A program made the translations under genes and the position numbers. From Candidatus Zipacnadia bacterium (lineage in GTDB: Bacteria > Armatimonadota > Zipacnadia > Zipacnadales > Zipacnadaceae), in contig JALGTI010000161.1 of the NCBI GenBank assembly GCA_029821455.1, forward strand, positions 1 to 6,764: a stretch of DNA of 6,764 nucleotides, in the 5' to 3' direction. The notes beneath the pieces were generated by a model, which saw only the letters and a program-made list of their open reading frames with translations, searched no databases and had not been told where the DNA came from. Below are positions 1-5,170 of this stretch, piece after piece (positions within the stretch are counted from its first letter, which is position 1; every line of letters starts with the position of its first letter).

Positions 1-223
1 GGCTGGCAATATCCGTGATAGGACTAACCAAGAAGCAAGGGGGAAATATCCATTCATGCTGCAAATTCTCCGCCTTCCATATCGCGGTAGCCATCGCAAG
101 AACCGCCCTTTTTCCTTCCGTTCTCATTGGGCGGCTACCATACACCCTACCCCGACCCCTCGCAAGCGCTTAAACGGTGCTATAGACGCCTTCTGTGAGC
201 TAGAATGACCTTCTGGGAGTGTG
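1..223. other. No supported gene; one short minus-strand frame open at the left edge
   Basis: No domain, RNA gene or mobile element is recognisable here. On the minus strand, a frame with an ATG at 125-127 stays open for 42 codons to the left edge and could be the start of a gene beyond the window. It has only a weak upstream purine run and no motif I recognise. A 7-bp inverted pair, GGTAGCC near 86 and GGCTACC near 132, is too small and too far apart to interpret. This stretch is best treated as intergenic. Confidence 0.4.
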
Positions 224-457
224 TTATCTCCTTGGTGGTAATTGCCTGTGTTCCTGTTTGGGCCAATACTTTGACGACTCTCTGCCCCTCAATGGCTTTG
301 CCCTTCGCAGGTTGGTGTGCCAATAGCCGTCCTTCTCCTTCTTGATCTCAATACAGTTAGCCCATCTCGCATATGCAGGATCGTGCCCAATAAGCCCAAT
401 AACGGCCTCATCCGTACGCTTTGATGGTAGCGGCTTAGAGCCACAGAATAACCCCAT
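224..457 (-). CDS. Hypothetical small protein, unrecognised
   Basis: The frame is open up to a TTG at 527-529, but that end lies inside the repeat at 512-555. The internal ATG at 455-457 is therefore the more plausible start, giving about 77 residues. The product is basic, with a Lys/Glu-rich stretch (EIKKEKDGYW) followed by an Arg-rich C-terminus. It has no signal peptide, no membrane segment and no known motif. The upstream purines (GGGCGAA) are a poor ribosome binding site. It lies downstream of the secreted-protein gene on the same strand, about 210 bp away. It could be a real small gene, a remnant, or a chance frame. No function is proposed. Confidence 0.25.
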   Translation of the reverse strand: MGLFCGSKPLPSKRTDEAVIGLIGHDPAYARWANCIEIKKEKDGYWHTNLRRAKPLRGRESSKYWPKQEHRQLPPRR

Positions 458-511
458 TTCGCCCAGAATCGTCTCTAAGCGCCTCCGGCGCGCCGGGCAG
501 GTAAGGCCGCC

Positions 512-555
512 TTTTGAGCAGTCTCTCAAGGCGTTTTATTGAGGGTTTGCTCGAC
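512..555. repeat. Diverged direct repeat, copy A
   Basis: These 44 bp align without gaps to 1989-2032 with 36 identities. The best conserved core reads TTTTGAGCAGTCTC at 512-525. Read on the minus strand, both copies translate in one shared frame to a similar peptide, VE-Q/H-T/S-L ending in ETAQ. Six of the eight mismatches fall at third codon positions in that frame. Copy A has TGA where copy B has TGG. GC palindromes flank it: a 12-bp one at 485-496 and a 10-bp one at 594-603. The repeat may be a remnant of duplicated coding sequence or a dispersed intergenic repeat. Confidence 0.75.
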
Positions 556-603
556 CAGATATGGGACCTGCTTCGCAGCCGGGCACGCAAGCTCCGGCGC
601 CGG

Positions 604-735
604 CTACCCTTCGCCGGTCGTCAAGGCGAGCCGCTTGGCGCCACCGAGGGTGACGGTCTTCCCTTGGCCTACGGCGACGACGGCCTGGGGATAAGCCGGC
701 CGGGACTCCTCAACAACGGCTTTAGCAATAGTCGC
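604..735 (-). pseudogene. Coding-like minus-strand frame overlapping the 3' end of the secreted-protein gene
   Basis: This 43-codon frame runs from just after a TAG to another TAG at 604-606 and overlaps the last 22 codons of the upstream CDS in a different frame. Its translation, with segments such as PQAVVAVGQGKTVTLGG, looks more protein-like than the Arg/Leu/Pro-rich tail of the annotated gene over the same bases. After the 604 stop, the same frame reads on into the repeat at 512-555, where it meets a second stop. It may be a fragment of a degraded gene or of a larger repeat unit. I do not recognise a family. Confidence 0.25.
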
Positions 736-1616
736 CTAATACTGTATTCCTCCAGGACACGGGTGACCCGCTTATTGGGCTTTCGCTCCACAGCTCGTAC
801 CTGCCCCACGCCTCTAGCTAACCACAGGGTGATTCGGCTAGGCGTACCGCCGATCCGTGCCTGGCACCGAATGCGCGCACAGTCGGGGAATGTCCCGGCT
901 GGCACAGTAACCGTGTTGAACCCCACCAACTTGCATTCCATTGTCATGTGCTCGTCGGGCGCGCCGCTACTGTGCTTTATGGTGCTGGCCAAGTGCAGTA
1001 TCCCCCCCAAAGGCACCAGGTTCGGTATCTGCATCGGTGGTGCATAATCCAGCGTATCGCCGGCGCGCGCCTCACGATAGACGCCATACCCCTCCGACGA
1101 AGATCTGTTGTACATTTTCATGACGTCCGGGCTTGCCCCCCAGATGACCTCGATGACCGTGACCTTGTCGCCTGCGATGGTATCCGTGCCAACTGCACGC
1201 TCACGGCGCGTCCTGGTCGTGCTGCCAGTGGGGGTATCGGTAGTCTCCGCATACTGCCACACACTGCCCACTGCCAACGGTATGTGCTGACTGATGTGAA
1301 TGGCCCGGGTCATAGGCAAACTGACAGTTACTCCTCCTGTTGCCGGCACAGCGATGGCATCCCTGAGCGCTCCGTACAATGTGCCCCCGATCACCTTCTC
1401 AGCGGTCACAAGATAGGTGCCAGCCGCCAGCCCGGTGAATACGCCCACTCCGTCCGCGTTCGTCACCACGGTTCCAGCGCCGGGCCTCAGGATTAGCTTG
1501 GCCCCCACCACATCAGCCCCCCCCTTGGTCACATGGCACTTGAGATCCCCGGCCAACACTGCACTGCAGGTTAGACCCACTACCGCCAATACCAAAAGCC
1601 CTGTACTAAGTCTCAT
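669..1616 (-). CDS. Secreted protein with carboxypeptidase-regulatory-like N-terminal domain
   Basis: The 315-residue product starts at an ATG preceded by GGAGAGGTG (1621-1629), a good Shine-Dalgarno match. Residues 1-22 form a signal peptide: a short basic start, a hydrophobic core, and likely cleavage after AVLA. Residues 24-102 resemble a carboxypeptidase-regulatory-like (Ig/transthyretin-type) domain, with GADVVGAKLIL, then TNADGVGVFTGLAAGTYLVTAE. Residues 110-292 form a second beta-rich domain with VGSVWQYAET, VTVPAGTFPDC and WLARGVGQVRAVE. That pattern is seen in uncharacterised exported bacterial proteins. Four cysteines remain after cleavage. The last 20 or so residues are Arg/Leu/Pro-rich and overlap another coding-like frame, so the natural C-terminus may be near EEYSI. 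The role is unknown; it is probably a periplasmic or extracellular binding or structural protein. No downstream terminator is clear. Confidence 0.8.
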   Translation of the reverse strand: MRLSTGLLVLAVVGLTCSAVLAGDLKCHVTKGGADVVGAKLILRPGAGTVVTNADGVGVFTGLAAGTYLVTAEKVIGGTLYGALRDAIAVPATGGVTVSLPMTRAIHISQHIPLAVGSVWQYAETTDTPTGSTTRTRRERAVGTDTIAGDKVTVIEVIWGASPDVMKMYNRSSSEGYGVYREARAGDTLDYAPPMQIPNLVPLGGILHLASTIKHSSGAPDEHMTMECKLVGFNTVTVPAGTFPDCARIRCQARIGGTPSRITLWLARGVGQVRAVERKPNKRVTRVLEEYSIRRLLLKPLLRSPGRLIPRPSSP

Positions 1617-1620
1617 CTGT

Positions 1621-1629
1621 CACCTCTCC
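1621..1629 (-). promoter_or_regulatory. Ribosome binding site of the secreted-protein gene
   Basis: On the minus strand this reads GGAGAGGTG. The GGAG core lies 9 nt before the ATG at 1614-1616. It supports that start over other in-frame candidates. I could not find a convincing -35/-10 pair in the 60 bp upstream. Confidence 0.65.
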
Positions 1630-1988
1630 TTTCTCCTGTTCGTTGTTGACCACGATTCCTCATATTGCCCAGTTCGCCGGACTCACCATCCCGGTGGCCA
1701 ATGATTTTGCCTTCTTTGCATCTTTCCCCTCCTGCGAACAGCGCGTAGTTCACTGAGAAAGGCTCATTTCCCCCGGAGGTCCCAAAACTAATGCGCAGAT
1801 CCTTTTCGTCCCCTGTGCCCGGCAGAATGCCAACCTGCTCTCGCCGCAGAGACTGACGCGCCGTTACTCCGCCCTCTATTATGCCTCACAGCGAGGCCGG
1901 CGGCAAGGCCTCTGCTGCCTGGATAGCCCCCAAACGCAGATGGAAGCGAAATAAGCGCATCCGGGCTAGCGGGTAGGGCTGGGCCCCG

Positions 1989-2032
1989 TTTTGAGCAGTC
2001 TCCCAGGGCGGGTTCTTGAGGCTGTGTTCGAC
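1989..2032. repeat. Diverged direct repeat, copy B
   Basis: This is the partner of 512-555: same orientation, no gaps, 36 of 44 identities. It is flanked directly by GC palindromes, GGGCCC at 1981-1986 and TGGCCGGCCA at 2033-2042. On the minus strand it encodes the uninterrupted version of the shared peptide, VEHSLKNPPWETAQ. The two copies bracket the secreted-protein gene with about 1.4 kb between them, so recombination between ancestral copies could have moved that segment. Confidence 0.75.
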
Positions 2033-2228
2033 TGGCCGGCCACGAGCGCTACCCCGCCTCGGGATGGTTAATTCTACTCATGTCCAGGCAGGAGCGTGTT
2101 TGCCAACTGCCTGCACGCCATCGGAGGTGACTGATTGGCAGCCACAAGCTCCTGCAAAGGCTGCACAGCGCTGGTTGTTCCGGATATACTACCACCACGA
2201 GCAGCGATTTCTTCGCGACTCGAAGAAT

Positions 2229-2504
2229 ATGCAAACAACCAAAAGCCAAATGGGAGCCCAACCCAACGATACAAAGTCTTCACCAAATTCTACCAACAAA
2301 GAACCTAGCTTTCGTCTTGACAGTTCCGTTCTATAGCGGAGCCCCAGAAAAAATGGTCATGTTGATACTATTCGTGGAAAGCTCGCGTGGCATGGAAAGA
2401 TAAATCTCCATAGAGTGGAAGATTATGAAGAACACAAGAGAGAGGATTTGGCCGAGCAGATAGAAAACTTCGTAGAGCTAGTAAGAAATATGAGCCTCTT
2501 ATAA
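2229..2504 (+). pseudogene. A-rich charged frame interrupted by an amber codon
   Basis: Starting from the ATG at 2229, the frame reads a polar Asn/Ser/Thr/Lys-rich N-terminus and meets TAG at 2334-2336. It then continues for 55 more codons to a TAA at 2502-2504. The second part is highly charged and helix-like (HRVEDYEEHKREDLAEQIEN), and looks more like real protein than chance. A third piece in another frame (RKLRRASKKYEPLIRKELKR) runs on to about 2550, so a frameshift is also possible. GC is about 33% in 2461-2520 and 42-47% just upstream, against about 60% in the flavoprotein gene. The ribosome binding site is weak. Family and function are not recognised; it is possibly a remnant of transferred DNA. 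Confidence 0.35.
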
Positions 2505-2704
2505 GAAAGGAATTGAAGAGGATGCAAGAGAGCATGCAAGCCAACCAGTAATGGTTTATCCTCGCGACGAAGAAGGGAAACGCACCAAAGACAAAATCCC
2601 TTTGCAACCCAATTACAGACTTTGCATCGTTAACAACAGCATCCAACTATTACCAGCTTAACAACCGTCTGACCGCGAGACCTTCTGAGCTAATACTCAT
2701 CAAG
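2505..2704. other. Intergenic A/T-rich stretch, no gene supported
   Basis: This continues the low-GC composition of the preceding segment and returns to higher GC by about 2670. The minus strand has a 92-codon frame across 2368-2646 whose hydrophobic translation is what the complement of a charged plus-strand frame would give, so it is not called. No terminator, tRNA or repeat was seen. Confidence 0.4.
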
Positions 2705-2710
2705 ATGAGT
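2695..2710. promoter_or_regulatory. Perfect inverted repeat over a start codon
   Basis: ACTCATC and GATGAGT are perfect inverse complements separated by AA, and the right arm contains the ATG at 2705-2707. This could be a protein operator or an RNA hairpin masking the start. It may also be coincidence, since the ORF itself is uncertain. Confidence 0.3.
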
Positions 2711-3037
2711 GGCTTGACGATTGTGCTGGGCATCGTCGCGCTGCTCGCCGGGATAGGCAGTTGCACCGGTGTGAGCCCGCCGATCTTTCCTAACCTGCTC
2801 ATCTTGATTGCACTAAGCATCATCGTCGAGCGCATACCAAGGCGGAGAAGCCCTGCAGGGCTGCTGCCGTTAGGGAGTCGCAACACTGCGTCGCGCATGA
2901 GCCGCTCCTGGCTCAGAAACGGACGGATTGGCGCCGCAAGGGCGGCCTTTGAGGTTGGCACAAGACGCGGCCAGGATGCAGTCATGCTTCAACCGATGAC
3001 AGTGTATGCCACGGACATAGAGGGCAGCGGTTACTAG
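2705..3037 (+). CDS. Small predicted membrane protein with suspect C-terminal half
   Basis: The 110-residue frame opens with two hydrophobic segments, about residues 4-19 and 28-41, separated by a short loop with SCTGVSPP and followed by a basic stop-transfer run (ERIPRRR). This N-terminal half resembles small two-helix proteins such as the LiaI/LiaF-like transmembrane (DUF5668-type) group, but the match is loose. Residues after about 48 are Arg/Ser-rich and do not look like a natural continuation. No Shine-Dalgarno site precedes the ATG. After the TAG at 3035-3037 the same frame continues in coding-like fashion to a TGA at 3146. The N-terminal half may be a real small gene joined to a remnant of another. 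Confidence 0.35.
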   Translation: MSGLTIVLGIVALLAGIGSCTGVSPPIFPNLLILIALSIIVERIPRRRSPAGLLPLGSRNTASRMSRSWLRNGRIGAARAAFEVGTRRGQDAVMLQPMTVYATDIEGSGY

Positions 3038-3148
3038 GTTTGCGACCTCGGGGGGCATTACCTGGCGGGAAGCAGGGAATCGTTGTGGCTTCAGGCAGTC
3101 GACAATCCGGAGAAAGTGGGGGAGGTGCTGGTGGCAGGATATGGTTGA
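2940..3148 (+). pseudogene. Stop-interrupted remnant of an unrecognised gene
   Basis: In the frame of the small membrane ORF, the sequence on both sides of the TAG at 3035-3037 reads like ordinary protein. It has MTVYATDIEGSGY before the stop. After it come DLGGHYLAGSRESLWLQ, then AVDNPEKVGEVLVAG. It ends at TGA 3146-3148. The GHYLAG and NPEKVGEVLVAG segments suggest a beta-rich fold, but I cannot name a family. Interpretation as a decayed fragment rests only on sequence texture. Confidence 0.3.
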
Positions 3149-3305
3149 TCCTACAGGAATCGGAGGAGTAGGGGCTCGCCCTCGGCTGCGTGACTGAAAG
3201 CGGCGCCTGTTTGCCGCAGATGTCTCGATCCGCCGGGTAGTCCGCGGTGTTAGTGTATGCTCAGAAGCGCTGCGGTGTACTGTAGGTGATATGGCAGTGC
3301 GGTTG
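3149..3305. other. Intergenic leader upstream of the DUF4838 gene
   Basis: No coding frame or RNA gene is convincing here. A purine run GGAGGAG near 3161 looks like a ribosome binding site, but no plausible gene follows it. Confidence 0.4.
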
Positions 3306-3314
3306 TGTTATACT
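3306..3314 (+). promoter_or_regulatory. Extended -10 promoter for the DUF4838 gene
   Basis: TGTTATACT fits an extended -10 element (TGn then TATACT). The expected -35 position, near 3286-3291, is poor, as is usual for extended -10 promoters. Transcription would start near 3321, giving a leader of about 30 nt before the ATG at 3351. The ATG at 3291 sits upstream of this promoter. Confidence 0.45.
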
Positions 3315-3334
3315 GCAGGCCATGCACGGTGCTC

Positions 3335-3341
3335 AAGGAGG
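3335..3341 (+). promoter_or_regulatory. Strong ribosome binding site that fixes the start at 3351
   Basis: AAGGAGG lies 9 nt before the ATG at 3351. A start at 3291 would add 20 residues ahead of the signal peptide and has no such site. Confidence 0.8.
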
Positions 3342-3350
3342 CAACCCGCT

Positions 3351-4388
3351 ATGAGTACGAGACCGGCTTTGGCTGTTGCTGTTATGCTGTTTCTGGTCCT
3401 GCCCCCGGCATGCACGGAGGATAGCACGATGACCATTGCACAGAACGGTGAAAGCAGAGCAGTGATAGTCGTTGCCGAAAATGCCACGCAGGCGGAGAGA
3501 CATGCGGCGGATGAGTTGCGTCGCTTTCTGGGAGAGGTGACAGGGGCGAAGTTTGAGGTGGTGCAGACCGCCGATGGAGGCACGAACGCGGTATTCGTCG
3601 GCCCGGATGCAGCTGGATTGAGGATCCCCGATTTCTCGACGGACGGGCTGGGCAGCGATGGCATCCTAATGCGCACAGTGGGCAATGACCTCGTCCTGGC
3701 TGGAGGGCGGCCCCGGGGCACACTCTACGCGGTCTATACCTTCCTTGAAGATGAAGTCGGATGCCGCTGGTGGGCGCCGGGCGAAAGCACTATCCCACAC
3801 AAACCGACGCTAACGGTATCCCCGCTTGAGGTCAGGCATGTGCCACGGATTGAGTACCGTGAACCCTACTGGGGCGTCCACCTTGCGGATGGTGACTGGT
3901 GTGTCAGAAACAAGGTCAACGGAGGGAGAGCACAGACCGATGCCCAAAGAGGAGGGAGCATCACCGAATCCGGGTCCGTGCATTCCTTTTATGTTGACAT
4001 ACCACCGGATCAGTACTTCGACGACCATCCCGAGTGGTTCAGCCAGATCAATGGCGAACGCACCAGCAGCAATGCACAGCTTTGCATGACGAACGAGGGG
4101 TTGATACAGGAGTATTCGCGGATACTCAAGGAACGTATCCGCAACAGGCCCGAGATCAACTCCGTCTGGGTTTCCCAGAATGATTGGGGAGGTTGGTGTG
4201 AGTGCGCTGACTGCAGCGAGATTAACGATCGTGAGGGAACGCCGGCCGGCGCTCTCATCCACTTCGTAAACGCGATAGCCGAAGAGATAGAGAAGGAGCG
4301 TCCCGATGTCGCCATCAACACACTGGCCTACGACTGGAGCCAGCCACCACCCAAAAACATAATACCGCGCAGCAATGTCGTGAACTGA
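3351..4388 (+). CDS. Truncated DUF4838 / GH67-N-like exported protein
   Basis: From the ATG at 3351 the product is 345 residues. It opens with a signal peptide and a possible lipid-attachment cysteine at residue 21 (LPPAC, a weak lipobox). Residues about 36-165 match the N-terminal domain of alpha-glucuronidase-like proteins (GH67-N type): AERHAADELRRFLGEVTG, then GRPRGTLYAVYTFLEDEVG and CRWWAPGESTIP. From about residue 169 it matches DUF4838, with EPYWGVH, HSFY, YFDDHPEWFSQINGER and QLCMTNEG. A Cys cluster WCECADC follows at 282-288. DUF4838 proteins usually exceed 600 residues; this one stops at PRSNVVN, where the family continues with a further barrel segment. It therefore lacks the C-terminal half and is probably inactive. 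The family is thought to act on polysaccharides outside the cytoplasm, but the substrate is not established. Promoter and ribosome binding site look intact. Confidence 0.85.
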   Translation: MSTRPALAVAVMLFLVLPPACTEDSTMTIAQNGESRAVIVVAENATQAERHAADELRRFLGEVTGAKFEVVQTADGGTNAVFVGPDAAGLRIPDFSTDGLGSDGILMRTVGNDLVLAGGRPRGTLYAVYTFLEDEVGCRWWAPGESTIPHKPTLTVSPLEVRHVPRIEYREPYWGVHLADGDWCVRNKVNGGRAQTDAQRGGSITESGSVHSFYVDIPPDQYFDDHPEWFSQINGERTSSNAQLCMTNEGLIQEYSRILKERIRNRPEINSVWVSQNDWGGWCECADCSEINDREGTPAGALIHFVNAIAEEIEKERPDVAINTLAYDWSQPPPKNIIPRSNVVN

Positions 4389-4686
4389 GGCAGGTCACAA
4401 TCCAGGTGCTGATGAGCTGCCTGGCCGTCAACTGCAAATGGTAGTCGCTTCGACCTACAAAGGGCACACAGTCACTTGCGGCATGGGGCAGGTGGGAAGC
4501 GTGTTGTGCGAGGGCTTACACACAGCCGGCCGAAAGGTTGTGGCCGTGGATGTTGACGAAGACCTGCTTGCAGTCGGCACCGCACGGAGGTGAGGCATTC
4601 CTGTAATGATCGGCGACATGTCGCGGCCTGATACACTCGCAGATGCGAATATTCGGCAGGCATCTTGTGTGGTATATTGCAGCTGA
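4384..4686 (+). pseudogene. TrkA-N (RCK) NAD-binding domain remnant
   Basis: In a frame different from the DUF4838 gene, the sequence reads GHTVTCGMGQVGSVLCEGL, then AGRKVVAVDVDEDLLAV. It meets TGA at 4591-4593, then GIPVMIGDMSRPDTLADANI and QASCVVYCS, and ends at TGA 4684-4686. This is the canonical order of a TrkA-N/RCK Rossmann domain. It has the GxGxxG loop (4480-4497), an acidic residue ending the second strand (Asp at 4549-4551), and the conserved G-I-P-V-x-x-G-D segment. Intact members regulate K+ channels or Trk/Kef transport by binding NAD(H) or nucleotides. Upstream residues GRQLQM are consistent with a linker from a lost channel region. With no start, an internal stop and no C-terminal domain, it is a dead fragment. 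Confidence 0.75.
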
Positions 4687-4831
4687 AAGACTGCCCGATG
4701 GCTTATGCCTATCACCTCGTCCAGGGAGCCAATTCCGTCATTCTCCGAACTTGACTGATTTGGGTTAGCAAAAGCCGGTAGATCGGGAATTTAGTGCAGT
4801 TTCATGTTAACCTTCCCCTTCCAGGCAGCGA
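4687..4831. other. Intergenic, no gene supported
   Basis: The region follows the TrkA-N remnant. A short plus-strand frame ending near 4752 reads ANSVILRT, which could be a frameshifted leftover of the same domain, but it is too short to claim. No repeat or RNA was seen. Confidence 0.35.
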
Positions 4832-5017
4832 TCATCGCTGGCTGCCAACGCTGCCAGGTGCGTCCTGGCCGCGTTTGGCCTTGCGCAGAGCGGCTGCTCC
4901 TGCGACCAGGAATGATGACAGGCAATACTCCCCCAATGTGGGCACAACGTGCCCTATTTTTGCTTTCTCCATCCGGCCTTTTTGGAAGCCTTCGAGCGGC
5001 GAGCTTATCGCGTCAGC
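4832..5017 (-). pseudogene. Fragment ending in an IPTL-CTERM-like sorting tail
   Basis: The 61-codon minus-strand frame lies between stops at 5018-5020 and 4832-4834. It contains VPTLGEY (4925-4945), then a hydrophobic run of 13 or so residues (CLSSFLVAGAAAL), then a basic cluster RKAKR. This order is that of IPTL-CTERM protein-sorting tails, which anchor exported proteins for processing. Three points argue against an intact domain: the hydrophobic segment is several residues short, a 12-residue tail follows the basic cluster, and no protein body precedes it. It may be the decayed 3' end of an exported-protein gene. Chance resemblance cannot be excluded. Confidence 0.3.
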
Positions 5018-5170
5018 TTACTGAGAGTGGAACACTAGCAGGAGGAGAGCAGGGGCAGCCGCACGGGCAGTGCATTATTGGCATAATCGTGGATGCAGCG
5101 AAAGACGTTGAGAATATCTGGCCGGAGTGAGCCACAATGACAGCTTTGTTCGCCTGGCCGACTCGCGGCC
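5018..5170. other. Convergent intergenic region with a small hairpin
   Basis: A plus-strand frame ending at TGA 5128-5130 carries GQCIIGIIVDAAKDVENIW, a coding-like stretch I cannot assign. GGCCG at 5156-5160 and CGGCC at 5166-5170 form a 5-bp stem with a 5-nt loop, immediately after the stop codon of the minus-strand flavoprotein gene. No U-tract follows, so it is at best a weak terminator. Confidence 0.3.

Larger units (their letters stand above)
1613..2077 (-). pseudogene. Stop-interrupted, coding-like frame upstream of the secreted-protein gene
   Basis: One minus-strand frame is open from 2077 to 1613 apart from a single TGA at 1886-1888. The upstream part (63 codons) contains repeat copy B. 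The downstream part (about 90 codons) includes stretches such as EGGVTARQSLRREQVG and DLRISFGTSGGNEPFSVNYA, which look like real protein. Its final TGA overlaps the ATG of the next gene as ATGA, the arrangement of translationally coupled genes. The last 20 codons or so overlap that gene's leader and are Arg-rich, so the overlap may be accidental. I recognise no family. It could be a decayed gene or two unrelated frames. Confidence 0.3.

Noticed and set aside
514..1496. Plus-strand frames opposite the secreted-protein gene
   Set aside because: They are complements of a gene with signal peptide, ribosome binding site and domain structure; their translations are Arg/Pro/Cys-rich and unrecognisable.
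2334..3037. Amber readthrough or recoding, since coding-like sequence follows TAG at 2334 and 3035
   Set aside because: Other remnants here are broken by TGA, and both the secreted-protein and flavoprotein genes appear to end at TAG. Ordinary decay explains this better than a recoded amber codon.
3291..3350. Upstream ATG at 3291 as start of the DUF4838 gene
   Set aside because: It lies upstream of the extended -10 element and has no ribosome binding site, and it would place 20 extra residues before a normal signal peptide. The ATG at 3351 has AAGGAGG at proper spacing.
5156..5170. Rho-independent terminator for the flavoprotein gene
   Set aside because: The stem is only 5 bp, abuts the stop codon and is not followed by a U-tract in the direction of transcription.
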